DNA of 41,196 bases from Alkalihalobacillus pseudalcaliphilus (GTDB lineage: Bacteria; Bacillota; Bacilli; Bacillales; Bacillaceae_D), in the NCBI GenBank assembly GCA_001038565.1, contig LFJO01000005.1, positions 501,953 through 543,148 of the forward strand, given 5' to 3'. Every line of letters begins with the position of its first letter. The first letter of the stretch is position 1. A model generated the notes under the pieces. The model did not search any database. It had not been told where the DNA came from and saw only the letters and a list, made by a program, of their open reading frames with translations. Shown here piece by piece: positions 24,040 to 32,237 of the stretch. The translations under genes and the position numbers were made by a program.

Positions 24040-24081
24040 TACCCCTTGATGTGTCGTTCCATTACACGTGAGGGGTTTTTA
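24040..24081 (+). terminator. Terminator of the gluconate operon
   Basis: ACCCCTTGATGTGT and ACACGTGAGGGGT form an imperfect stem followed by TTTTT. Confidence 0.8.
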
Positions 24082-24220
24082 TTTATGGATTTTGAACAGA
24101 TATTTTTAGTTGTACAGTTAAAAAGAGGAAAAAATAAATTGGAGGTGGAATATTAATGAAGGTGTTCATTGAATGATAGAAAAAGTTGAGGTATTTATAG
24201 ATATGACAGGGGGTCATACG

Positions 24221-24496
24221 ATGCATTTTCCTAAGTGGTTTTGGGTGAGCTTCTTTGCGGTAGCACTTGTGGAAATCGGATTTATCCTTTTAACAGTATT
24301 TGGTTTCATTGAATTCAATAGGGCTGCAGATGTTGTGAGAATGGTTGTCATTATTATTTTTCTTCATCCGGTTTATATGTTGGTTAGTGGACTTATGTTA
24401 TGTAAGAATGGCCATGATGGGATGAGTATATTAAAGTCAGTCTTTGTGATGATTACACCATTATGGATTATGTTGTTGATTGTTTCAGTTGGTTAA
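24221..24496 (+). CDS. Small three-helix membrane protein
   Basis: 91 residues starting MHFPKWFWVSFF, with three hydrophobic helices (about 6-28, 38-60, 68-90). ATG at 24221 is chosen because AGGGGG lies 7 nt upstream. The frame also opens at ATG 24173. That ATG overlaps the stop of a six-codon frame (24156-24176, MKVFIE) which has its own strong GGAGGTGG site, so reinitiation from an ATGA overlap is possible. No family is recognised. Confidence 0.65.
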   Translation: MHFPKWFWVSFFAVALVEIGFILLTVFGFIEFNRAADVVRMVVIIIFLHPVYMLVSGLMLCKNGHDGMSILKSVFVMITPLWIMLLIVSVG

Positions 24497-24528
24497 AGAG
24501 AGAACCGATGATTTCTTATGATTTAGAA

Positions 24529-24562
24529 AAAAGTCTTTAGCTGAGCATAGCTAAAGACTTAT
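24529..24562. terminator. Bidirectional intrinsic terminator
   Basis: AAGTCTTTAGCT-GAGCAT-AGCTAAAGACTT, a 12-bp perfect stem with flanking A and T runs, separates the convergent membrane protein and lipoprotein genes. The lipoprotein stop codon lies inside the stem. Confidence 0.9.
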
Positions 24563-25282
24563 TTCTTGTGCCTCTATTTGAAAGGGCTTTTTTATTTGAA
24601 GTGGTTCATTTATTTGGGAATACGTTATTTGAATGACAGTCTCGTGCTGAATGCCATCGATTTCTTCTCTAACCATAAACGTGATTTTGGTTAAGAAAAA
24701 GGTATGCTGTTCAATTTCTAATGTGACAGACATATCCGAAATCAGTTCCTCATTTAACGTAATACCTAAGGAACGGGCAAAACTTTCAAATGGTTGAGTC
24801 GTTGGTGCATCTAAGGTGAGGGAATAATAGTCCTCCATATCGATTAAAACGGCATCATCGTTCATTTCAATTAATTCAATGGCTTGAATGAGTAAATGAT
24901 AATCGGTAAGGAAGTATGTGTGTAAGTTTGCGACAGCCCCCATATCTGTAGACCAACCGTCTCCATACCAGTTAACCGCATAATCAGTACCGTTAAAATA
25001 AGCAAAGGTTTCATAAGTTCCTGATGAATAGTCTTCATACATTTCAATAAAACCTTTGCTTTCTTTAAGGTTAATCTCTCCCTTAATGGTAAGTTGTCCA
25101 AGTTGTTCCTTATAACTGTTAGCCGCTTTCGTATGAAGGGATAATTCATTCTCAATCACATAGGTTTCAATATATTTGGCATGGTCAGACAACTTAAGTA
25201 AAACATCTTCTTTACTTATGGGTGTGCAGCCCAAAAGAATAGTCGCTACCATAATAAAAGTGGTGAAGAGCCAAGTTTTCAT
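24551..25282 (-). CDS. Lipoprotein with LppX/LolA-like beta domain
   Basis: A 243-residue protein with a lipoprotein signal peptide; the lipobox TILLGC places the modified Cys at about 19. The mature part is mostly beta strands with amphipathic pattern (QLTIKGEINLKESKGFIEMY, TYETFAYFNGTDYAVNWYGD, MSVTLEIEQHTFFLTKITF). This resembles the half-barrel lipoproteins grouped with LolA/LppX or DUF6612; the assignment is by fold impression only. ATG at 25282 has AAGGAAG upstream. Monocistronic. Confidence 0.75.
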   Translation of the reverse strand: MKTWLFTTFIMVATILLGCTPISKEDVLLKLSDHAKYIETYVIENELSLHTKAANSYKEQLGQLTIKGEINLKESKGFIEMYEDYSSGTYETFAYFNGTDYAVNWYGDGWSTDMGAVANLHTYFLTDYHLLIQAIELIEMNDDAVLIDMEDYYSLTLDAPTTQPFESFARSLGITLNEELISDMSVTLEIEQHTFFLTKITFMVREEIDGIQHETVIQITYSQINEPLQIKKPFQIEAQEISL

Positions 25283-25414
25283 GGTGATTTTTCTTCCTTT
25301 CTTATGTTTATTATGAATGAAAGTTATACTAACAAAATTCAGTACGTATAAAGCATATTAATCTTTTTGAAAAAGGTGCTTGTCTTACGTAGAAATTCAG
25401 CATAACTTGTACGT

Positions 25415-25443
25415 TTGTCGGATGAAATTTATGTTTTTATTCT
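25415..25443 (+). promoter_or_regulatory. Candidate promoter for the 47-residue membrane peptide
   Basis: TTGTCG (25415-25420), a 17-bp spacer and TATTCT (25438-25443) lie about 45 bp ahead of the small gene. The match to the SigA consensus is moderate. Confidence 0.35.
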
Positions 25444-25487
25444 TATATGAGGGGTATAGGATCTAAAAGGAAATGCAGGTGAATGCT

Positions 25488-25631
25488 ATGATGTTAGTTT
25501 TGTATGGGTTTGTTGGTGCCATTATTGGGCTCATTTTGGGGAATATTTTATTAGGTATGATTGCTGCTTACACGTTGGCTATTGCAGTGAGGGTGAATGA
25601 TTATGTGAAATTGAAGGAGAATGGTACTTAA
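25488..25631 (+). CDS. Small single-helix membrane peptide (47 residues)
   Basis: MMLVLYGFVGAIIGLILGNI opens a long Gly-patterned hydrophobic helix (about 3-33), followed by a polar tail (RVNDYVKLKENGT). ATG at 25488 has GCAGGTGA 5 nt upstream, and a bidirectional terminator follows at 25667. GxxxG-like spacing suggests helix packing. No family is recognised. It is easily missed because of its length. Confidence 0.6.
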   Translation: MMLVLYGFVGAIIGLILGNILLGMIAAYTLAIAVRVNDYVKLKENGT

Positions 25632-25666
25632 GTAATGGAGAGGGTCGGATATTCGAATAAACGAGA

Positions 25667-25697
25667 AAAAAATCGGGAATAGCATCCCGATTTTTTC
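25667..25697. terminator. Bidirectional intrinsic terminator
   Basis: AAAAAATCGGGA-ATAGCA-TCCCGATTTTTT, a 12-bp perfect stem, lies between the small membrane peptide gene and the convergent membrane gene. Confidence 0.93.
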
Positions 25698-26454
25698 ATG
25701 ATTCAGAGTCGTCGCAAGTAACTTTACTTGAGGAAAAGAATCCTCCAGATTCAAAATAAGCTGATTTTCCTTCTTGCAAGCACGCATCAAACTTTGCGAG
25801 ATTTTCTTCAGAATTTTGGTGTTGATAAAAAAGGAAGCCTGCTATACCACCTGCTACAATTAAATAACTAATCGCAAATGTCCAAATGATTTTCGAGAAG
25901 TTTGTATTTTTCTTTCTCGATAACAATTGAAATTGGTAGTGACCTCGAATATATTTTTGGATATCTCGATAATAAATGTAGTGATGAATCATGATCACTA
26001 AAATAATATACACAATAAATACGTAACGTGGTAAAGGTATCCACATAAGAATGACTAGAAAAGGAAGAGCCTGTGAATAGAGGATATATACCTTTCGAGT
26101 TGCTTGTTTCGTCACTTGCTCTAGCATTTCATCATCATCTAAAAATTCGGGTAATTGAATAAAGGAAAACGTATTAATCGCCTTATCTGGAAAATTCCGA
26201 TTATGTTGCGTGACCTTATACAGGTATAGAGTTAATATCGTAATCAGTGAAACAGCCCCTAATACTAAAGAAATGGTTGCAGGGACATTCCATTGAATAA
26301 CCACAGTACCATTGATAAAACGGAACAATTCATTGGTGTTAAAAACAGCAAGCTCTACATAATAGATAAAGCCGAAGCTGAATATCATTAGCGAAGCCAT
26401 TAAGGCCATATTCCATAACGGAATTTGTAAGCGGAAATCATGATTGTTCTTCAT
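25696..26454 (-). CDS. Membrane protein coupled to an XRE regulator
   Basis: 252 residues with about five membrane helices (14-36, 56-78, 124-140, 144-162, 188-210). A cytoplasmic loop lies between helices 2 and 3, and a short extracytoplasmic tail carries two cysteines (DACLQEG, KVTCDDSES) that could form a disulfide. The start ATG at 26454 has AGAGGA upstream and overlaps the regulator gene by 17 bp. Pairs of small XRE regulator and multi-helix membrane protein are common in Bacilli. The function is unknown; bacteriocin immunity or stress sensing are guesses. Confidence 0.7.
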   Translation of the reverse strand: MKNNHDFRLQIPLWNMALMASLMIFSFGFIYYVELAVFNTNELFRFINGTVVIQWNVPATISLVLGAVSLITILTLYLYKVTQHNRNFPDKAINTFSFIQLPEFLDDDEMLEQVTKQATRKVYILYSQALPFLVILMWIPLPRYVFIVYIILVIMIHHYIYYRDIQKYIRGHYQFQLLSRKKNTNFSKIIWTFAISYLIVAGGIAGFLFYQHQNSEENLAKFDACLQEGKSAYFESGGFFSSSKVTCDDSES

Positions 26455-26659
26455 CTGAATCCTCTCCTTCTAACCAAAATAATTCATCTACTCTCATCTC
26501 TAAGTGCTTGGCTAATCGTAAGGATAAAGCAATGGAGGGTGAGAATTCACCTTTTTCAATAAAACCTATGGTTTGCCTCGTAACTCCAACGCGATTAGCT
26601 AGCTCCGTCTGAGAAAATCCATGCCTAGCACGTAACTCTTTTACACGATTCCGAAGCAT
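26438..26659 (-). CDS. Small XRE-family transcriptional regulator
   Basis: 73 residues, essentially one Cro/C1-type helix-turn-helix: NRVKELRARHGFSQTELANR (helices 1-2), VGVTRQTIGFIEKGEFSPS (recognition helix 3) and LRLAKHLEMRVDELFWLEGE. This is the compact YozG/YgzD-like form without an effector domain. ATG at 26659 has AAGGAGGG upstream. The downstream overlapping membrane gene is probably co-regulated. Dyads around its promoter suggest autorepression. Confidence 0.92.
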   Translation of the reverse strand: MLRNRVKELRARHGFSQTELANRVGVTRQTIGFIEKGEFSPSIALSLRLAKHLEMRVDELFWLEGEDSDEEQS

Positions 26660-26694
26660 ATAACCCTCCTTGAATGTACAGTATTATTGACTAA

Positions 26695-26749
26695 ATGTTA
26701 ATTAAAGTTAACATAGGATTATTGTAAACAATACTTAACATTATGTCAA
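26695..26749 (-). promoter_or_regulatory. Promoter and operator dyads of the XRE operon
   Basis: On the minus strand TTGACA (26749-26744), a 17-bp spacer and TACAAT (26726-26721) form a strong promoter. Just downstream, on the plus strand, ATGTTAA-TTAAAG-TTAACAT (26695-26714) is an inverted repeat. Another TTAACAT lies at 26735-26741 in the spacer, so the same half-site occurs three times around the promoter. Confidence 0.75.
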
Positions 26750-26863
26750 GTATTCATAACAACAGATAAGTAAGTTCATGAATGGAAAATATGAGCCAAA
26801 AGAAGTATACGAATCAAAGGCCTGCATGAATAGGGATGATTATGAGTGTGGGTAACACCGCGA

Positions 26864-27277
26864 CCTGTCGATGAAGGAAGCTGTTCGACATGATCATAAG
26901 TAAAAAAGGTCAAGAACCTGTCGATGAAGGAAGCTGTTCGACATGATCATGAGCAAAAAAGGTCAAGAACCTGTCGATGAAGGAAGCTAGTCGACATGAT
27001 CATGGGTAAAAAAGGTCAAGAACCTGTCGATGAAGGAAGCTGGTCGACATAATCATAAGTAAAAAAGGTCAAGAACCTGTCGATGAAGGAAGCTGGTCGA
27101 CATGATCATGGGTAAAAAAGGTCAAGAACCTGTCGATGAAGGAAGTTGGTCGACATGATCATGAGCAAAAAAGGTCAAGAACCTGTCGATGAAGGAAGCA
27201 GTCGACATGATCATGGGTAAAAAAGGTCAAGAATCTGTCGATGAAGGAAGCTGTTCGACATGATCATGGGTAAAAAA
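26864..27277. repeat. Tandem array, eight copies of a 53-bp unit
   Basis: Units start at 26864, 26917, 26970, 27023, 27076, 27129, 27182 and 27234, all 53 bp except the seventh at 52. The unit begins CCTGTCGATGAAGGAAGCTG and contains the inverted arms TGTCGA and TCGACA around a 13-nt loop, then TGATCATGGGTAAAAAAGG. The arms are kept in every copy, while the bases just inside the right arm vary (TGT, TAG, TGG, CAG). No frame is open through the array and there are no spacers. Confidence 0.97.
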
Positions 27278-27317
27278 CTGAAGAAGAGCCGAATGTGTTC
27301 GTTACTCAAGGAAACCG

Positions 27318-27376
27318 AGGATTAGCTAACTTCAAGGCACAACCCATCACACCTAAGTCCACTTTCATACAAAAAA
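27318..27376 (+). repeat. Partial dispersed repeat after the tandem array
   Basis: TAGCTAACTTCAAGGCAC...CCACTTTCATACAAAAAAC is the right end of the 4178/10705 family. It follows the 53-bp array by about 40 bp. The rest of 27377-27474 is the cydD leader; GGGCTTTAGCCC directly before the cydD start is a small palindrome. Confidence 0.7.
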
Positions 27377-27474
27377 CTATGGCGAAAATCGTACAATCAT
27401 CAATTTTAGCCTCTTCCTATTAGAATTATTGATTTAAGGGAATTACAATAAGGAGAGAAAGGGGGCTTTAGCCC

Positions 27475-29202
27475 ATGTTAAAAGAATGGATGAAACCTTA
27501 TCGGCGCTACCTCCTATTAATGATGGTTTTCTCCATCGTGATGGGGCTAGCTATTATTGCCCAAGCGTACTTAATCGTCACTATCATTGATAGCGTATTT
27601 TTACAGCAAATTCATTATCTTGATCTTATACATTTCTTTATATTATTAGTACTCGCACTGCTTACTAGAACGATGTTCCGTGCCTTTATTAAACGTCTAG
27701 GCATTGCGATGGCTGGGCATATCAAGACAGATGTACGGATGAGCTTACTTGCCTTTTTTACGAATCGCTCTGCTTTCATATCAAAAGGCGGCCAGTCAGG
27801 TAAAAAGACGAGTTATTTTATGGATGGTGTAGATGAATTAGATGGTTATTATAGTCAATACATTCCGCAGGCGATCCAATCGGTCACTGTGCCTTTATTA
27901 ATTATCTTAGTCATTTTGTTTGAGCATTGGGCAACCGCAGCCATTATTTTAGTTACGGCCCCATTTATTCCTATCTTTATGATTATTATCGGTATAAAAA
28001 CAGGGGAGAAATCGAAAGAACAGCTATCTCAAATGGCCGCCTTTTCGGGCACTTTTTTAGATACATTACAAGGGTTACAAACACTGAAGCTTTTTGGTAA
28101 GGCGAAAGAGCAGAAGGGAAAGATTCAAAAAAGTAGCTTGCGTTTCCGTGATGCAACCATGGATGTGCTGAAGGTCGCTTTTTCAAATTCCTTAGCCTTA
28201 GAGTTTATCTCAATGCTTAGTATTGGATTAATTGCATTAGAAATTGCCTTACGAATGATTATTTTACAGGATACTAATTTTGCAACAGGCTTTTTGATGC
28301 TTATTTTAGCACCTGAATTTTTTACTAAACTGAAAGAGCTTGGTTCGGCCTTTCATACTGGAAAGCAAAGTACTGGAGCGGCAGAAAGTATTCAAGAATT
28401 ACTGACGGAACAGCACGAACCGGTCTTATGGGGACAGAAAGAGATAACGACTCACAGACCCCCAAGGATCAATTTTACCGATATTCGCTTCGGGTACCAA
28501 GAAGGTCATTTTCAATCTCAAGCCATGACATTTTCAGTTGAGCCAAATGAACGAGTCGCGATTATTGGTCCAACGGGTGCTGGAAAATCGACACTCCTGA
28601 ACGTGATTGCAGGCATTTTTCCCATACAGGAAGGTCATTTCAAAATCAATGGTCAAAGTCAGGAAACCATTTTAGAAACTTCCTGGTTCTCACAATTAAG
28701 TTATATCTCGCAAGATGCCTATTTATTTTCAGGAACGCTTTTGGAAAATATCACGCTCGGTCAAACTGATTCATATACAGATGAGGAAATTAAACAAGCT
28801 ATTAAAGAAGCGGGGTTATGGGATTGGCTACAGAAGCTACCGCATGGCATAGAAACAAAAATAGGCGAGGCTGGGCGAGGATTGTCTGGTGGTGAGAAGC
28901 AACGGGTTATCCTTGCAAGGGCATTTTTGAGAAAACCAAAGCTCGTTTTATTTGATGAACCTACGACAGGATTAGATGTAAGAACGGAGCAAATTTTGCA
29001 ACAGTCAATGAGTAGGTTAGCTCAATCAGCCACTGTGATTACGGTAGCTCATAGGCTTCATACGATTCGTTCTGCAGATAAAATAATCTTGTTAGATCAT
29101 GGTTCGATCCGTGCCATAGGCACACATGAGCAATTAGTAGCTAATGAACCAATGTACCAAGAAATGCTGATCATTCAACGAGGGGGGCAGGAATCATTAT
29201 GA
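27475..29202 (+). CDS. cydD: CydD-type ABC transporter for cytochrome bd assembly
   Basis: A 575-residue half-transporter: six membrane helices in residues 1-300 and an ATPase domain from about 335. The Walker A is GPTGAGKST, the signature LSGGEKQRV and the Walker B KLVLFDEPTTG, followed by the switch His in VAHRL. CydDC exports cysteine/glutathione-type thiols or handles heme and is needed to assemble cytochrome bd oxidase; the substrate is debated. ATG at 27475 lies after AAAGGGGG and a small GGGCTTTAGCCC palindrome. Its stop overlaps the cydC start (ATGA). The cydD assignment rests on order and the adjacent oxidase genes. Confidence 0.9.
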   Translation: MLKEWMKPYRRYLLLMMVFSIVMGLAIIAQAYLIVTIIDSVFLQQIHYLDLIHFFILLVLALLTRTMFRAFIKRLGIAMAGHIKTDVRMSLLAFFTNRSAFISKGGQSGKKTSYFMDGVDELDGYYSQYIPQAIQSVTVPLLIILVILFEHWATAAIILVTAPFIPIFMIIIGIKTGEKSKEQLSQMAAFSGTFLDTLQGLQTLKLFGKAKEQKGKIQKSSLRFRDATMDVLKVAFSNSLALEFISMLSIGLIALEIALRMIILQDTNFATGFLMLILAPEFFTKLKELGSAFHTGKQSTGAAESIQELLTEQHEPVLWGQKEITTHRPPRINFTDIRFGYQEGHFQSQAMTFSVEPNERVAIIGPTGAGKSTLLNVIAGIFPIQEGHFKINGQSQETILETSWFSQLSYISQDAYLFSGTLLENITLGQTDSYTDEEIKQAIKEAGLWDWLQKLPHGIETKIGEAGRGLSGGEKQRVILARAFLRKPKLVLFDEPTTGLDVRTEQILQQSMSRLAQSATVITVAHRLHTIRSADKIILLDHGSIRAIGTHEQLVANEPMYQEMLIIQRGGQESL

Positions 29203-30917
29203 TAGCACTTAAAATGGTGATGAAAATCATGCTTAAAGAAAAAAGAGATATTTTCTTATCAATGTTATTTGGATTTATAGCGGGTATGACGGCGATCGGT
29301 TTGTTTTCCGCCAGCGGGTATATGATTTCTCAAGCTGCCCTCGTACCTCCTTTATACACATTAATGGTCATCGTTGCCATCGTAAAACTACTTGGAATTA
29401 CTTCAGCGATAAGTCGTTATGGTGAAAGGTTTTTTTCACATAGAGGTACTTTTACGATGTTAAGTAACATCCGTGTATTCGTTTATGAAAAAATAGAGCC
29501 TTTATCGACGACGATTTTGCAAAAATATCGGAGTGGGGAGCTGTTAGCACGAATTGTTGGAGACGTTGAATCTTTGCAAAACTTTTTTCTACGCGTCTTT
29601 TACCCACCCGTTGTCATGGCAAGTGTCACGATTGCGACCATTTTATTTACGACATTATTTTCAGTGGGTACAGCTATCATTATTATAGTGGGTATGCTTC
29701 TTTTGACCGTTGTTGTACCCGTTGTATTTACTCTTTTACAAAGACGTGTCGACCATCATGTAAGAGTAAACCGAGGAGCACTCTCGTCTGATTTCACGGA
29801 GTTATTGTATGGTTATCGCGACTTACACATTCATCAGCAAGCTACCGAGCGAAAAAAAGATCTTGTACGTGCTGTAAAGACGTATGAAAAATCTCAAGCT
29901 AAAGCAAATGTGAACATATTATGGAGCGAATCCGTTGTCGGTTTTCTTTCTTTACTTATATCTGTCATCGTATTAGCTTTTGCTACTAGTCAAGTGATTG
30001 CAGGTCAGATAGAGGGTGTTTTGATTGCTCTACTATTTATGATTTCCTTAACTTTATTTGAGCAAACCAGCGCAATGTCCTTGTTTCCTAATTATTTGCA
30101 TGAGAGTGAGCAAGCTGCAACACGGTTATCAGGAATATGGAAAAAGCAAGATAGAGTAATTAATGTCAATGCTGGAATCGTTCATAAAAGCCTTGAAGCG
30201 GTTCCTAGTATTCAGTTTAAAGGTGTAACGTTTCAGTATGAAAATGAGCTAAGACCGGCGGTTCATGATGTCGATTTCACCTTGGCTTCAGGCTCTAAAA
30301 CAGCTATTGTTGGGGCAAGTGGTTCAGGGAAAACGACCATCCTTCAATTAATTCTAAAATTATATGAGAATAACGATGGTCAAATTAAAATAGGTGACGT
30401 TTCGATAGATGCAGTAGAGCCAGAAGTGATATGGAAGAAGAGTAATCTTACTTTACAATCTAATCATTTTTTCTATGGGACGATTCGAGATAATTTATTG
30501 TTAGCAGATGACACTTTAAAAGATGAAACGATATATAAAGCCCTTCATCAGGCTGAATTACCCAATATGAAATTAGAAGATCTTGTTCAAGAAAGAGGAG
30601 CCAATCTTTCTGGGGGAGAAAAGCAAAGATTGGCGCTGGCACGGTTGTTCCTAAAAAAGGCAGGGTTATGGTTATTAGATGAACCGACATCCTCCATGGA
30701 CGCTATTACCGAACAAAAGATCTTAGATCGAGTGATGCAGGAGGCTGAAGAAGCGACACTTATTATTGTCAGTCATCGCTTAACCGGTCTTGAGCAAATG
30801 GACCAAATCATCGTCATGGATCATGGTGAAGTGGTGGAAATCGGTAGCTATGATGAACTCATGAACCGAAATGGATACTTTAAAGAGATGAAAGCAATTG
30901 AACGTGACGTTGTCTGA
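29199..30917 (+). CDS. cydC: CydC-type ABC transporter for cytochrome bd assembly
   Basis: 572 residues: six membrane helices (about 15-290) and a C-terminal ATPase with Walker A GASGSGKTT, signature LSGGEKQRL, Walker B LWLLDEPTSS and switch SHRL. YMISQAALVPPLYTLMVIVA and ISRYGERFFSHRGTF are typical of CydC. It forms the heterodimer with CydD, whose gene overlaps by 4 bp. The operon faces the oxidase operon; both end at the terminator at 31078. In Bacillus subtilis the four genes are one cydABCD operon, so this arrangement is rearranged. Confidence 0.92.
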   Translation: MIALKMVMKIMLKEKRDIFLSMLFGFIAGMTAIGLFSASGYMISQAALVPPLYTLMVIVAIVKLLGITSAISRYGERFFSHRGTFTMLSNIRVFVYEKIEPLSTTILQKYRSGELLARIVGDVESLQNFFLRVFYPPVVMASVTIATILFTTLFSVGTAIIIIVGMLLLTVVVPVVFTLLQRRVDHHVRVNRGALSSDFTELLYGYRDLHIHQQATERKKDLVRAVKTYEKSQAKANVNILWSESVVGFLSLLISVIVLAFATSQVIAGQIEGVLIALLFMISLTLFEQTSAMSLFPNYLHESEQAATRLSGIWKKQDRVINVNAGIVHKSLEAVPSIQFKGVTFQYENELRPAVHDVDFTLASGSKTAIVGASGSGKTTILQLILKLYENNDGQIKIGDVSIDAVEPEVIWKKSNLTLQSNHFFYGTIRDNLLLADDTLKDETIYKALHQAELPNMKLEDLVQERGANLSGGEKQRLALARLFLKKAGLWLLDEPTSSMDAITEQKILDRVMQEAEEATLIIVSHRLTGLEQMDQIIVMDHGEVVEIGSYDELMNRNGYFKEMKAIERDVV

Positions 30918-31077
30918 GCGGATATATGAGATCGGGTGTTATAAAAAGAAGGAAAGAGCACATTCAAGGAGGAAACCTGTGGTCGAAGGTGTCATAAAAA
31001 GAACCCCTCTAGTAGTTGCCAAGAGACCATTGAAATGAGTAAAAATGGATAGTCATATCAGGTGCTCAATGCAACAA

Positions 31078-31112
31078 AAAACTCTCCTCTTATCATAAAA
31101 GAGGAGAGTTTT
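31078..31112. terminator. Bidirectional terminator between cydC and cydS
   Basis: AAAACTCTCCTCTT and AAGAGGAGAGTTTT form a 14-bp perfect stem with A and T flanks. The preceding 160 bp after cydC carry no gene, but GGTGTTATAAAAAGAA (30935) and GGTGTCATAAAAAGAA (30988) are repeated 53 bp apart. Confidence 0.93.
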
Positions 31113-31118
31113 ATTCTT

Positions 31119-31214
31119 TTAATTTTTATCCTTTGCGGCTACAAAAAAGGATGCACCAATGGCGGCTATGAGTATTAGAAATGGGGCAACGAAGATTAGA
31201 AAATCATTCAACAT
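31119..31214 (-). CDS. cydS: CydS-like third subunit of cytochrome bd oxidase
   Basis: A 31-residue single-helix protein: MLNDFLIFVAPFLILIAAIG, then a short FF segment and the tail KDKN. Length, the AP motif near the helix start and the terminal KD match CydS, the tiny subunit seen in the Geobacillus cytochrome bd structure, where it sits beside CydA. ATG at 31214 lies 6 bp after the cydB stop with GGGAGTGAG as its site, so it is the last gene of cydABS. Most automated annotation would miss it. Confidence 0.85.
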   Translation of the reverse strand: MLNDFLIFVAPFLILIAAIGASFFVAAKDKN

Positions 31215-31220
31215 ATTGAC

Positions 31221-32237
31221 TCACTCCCTTTTTCCTTTTACATATTGATTATCAAACAAGAACAATCTTAGAAGTAAATAAATGGATGGAATTAATAACA
31301 TCATACCTAAGACAAAAGCAATAATTAAGGCTGTAGCCATCGCTTCGTTTGTAAAGCCATCATGAATCGTTAAATATGGATACAACAAGTACGGGTAATG
31401 TGAGATTCCGTATCCAAAAAAGGCGAAGGCAAATTGACCGATTAAGAGCCACAAGGAAACCCCGTAATTTTTCTTTTTCCAAAGGAGATAGACTGTACCT
31501 AACCACATTAAGAATGAGATACCAAACATCCACCATAAGTTAACAATCTGATTAAAATGCACTTCATTATGGAAGCGTAATTCAATGATAATACCGGATG
31601 CAGCAACAATTAATGGAACGGCCCATATAAGAGCATATTTACGCATCAAGGCGGTTGCACCTTCATCACCTGTTTTGTTCGCATACCATGTTAAAAATAC
31701 GGCTGAAATATATAAAACAGCGATGATACTAAGGACAACGATAGACCATGTTAACGGGCTTAAAAATAACCCAAGGTAATCTAATGAAGGCTGCCCATTA
31801 TCGACGGAAACAAATCCGCCTGCAGCTATCGTTAAGACGATGGATAATGAAGCCGGTATGAGAATACCTGATGCCCCATACATGAAAGCATAGCCTCGGT
31901 GACCTTGCGTACCATAAGATTCAAAGGCATAATAGGAACCACGTATCGCTAGCAAAATCAAGGCAATACTACCGGGTACTAAGAGTATGGTTCCGAAATA
32001 AAAGGCTGTTTCTGGAAAGAAACCAACGATTCCTACGAAGAAAAAGACGAAGAATACATTAGTCACTTCCCAAACGGGTGATAAATATCTTTTTATTACT
32101 TTAGATACGATATGTTGTTTTCCTGTTAATAAACTATACGCGTTAAAAAATCCGGCCCCGTAATCGACGGAAGCAATGATGACATACCCGAATAAAAAGA
32201 GCCATAGGACCGAGATTCCGATAATTTCTAGACTCAT
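31221..32237 (-). CDS. cydB: Cytochrome bd quinol oxidase subunit II
   Basis: 338 residues with about eight to nine membrane helices. Family hallmarks are WLFLFGYVIIASVDYGAGFF near the N-terminus, SPVWEVTNVFFVFFFVGIVG, AIRGSYYAFESYG and GYGISHYPYLLYPYLTIHDG. It supports assembly and folding of the heme-bearing subunit I in the plasma membrane. Its ATG overlaps the cydA stop (ATGA, 4 bp) and cydS follows 6 bp downstream. Confidence 0.95.
   Translation of the reverse strand: MSLEIIGISVLWLFLFGYVIIASVDYGAGFFNAYSLLTGKQHIVSKVIKRYLSPVWEVTNVFFVFFFVGIVGFFPETAFYFGTILLVPGSIALILLAIRGSYYAFESYGTQGHRGYAFMYGASGILIPASLSIVLTIAAGGFVSVDNGQPSLDYLGLFLSPLTWSIVVLSIIAVLYISAVFLTWYANKTGDEGATALMRKYALIWAVPLIVAASGIIIELRFHNEVHFNQIVNLWWMFGISFLMWLGTVYLLWKKKNYGVSLWLLIGQFAFAFFGYGISHYPYLLYPYLTIHDGFTNEAMATALIIAFVLGMMLLIPSIYLLLRLFLFDNQYVKGKRE

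Noticed and set aside
27379-27423. 14-codon ORF MAKIVQSSILASSY before cydD as a leader peptide
   Set aside because: No ribosome binding site and no terminator or alternative hairpins between it and cydD.
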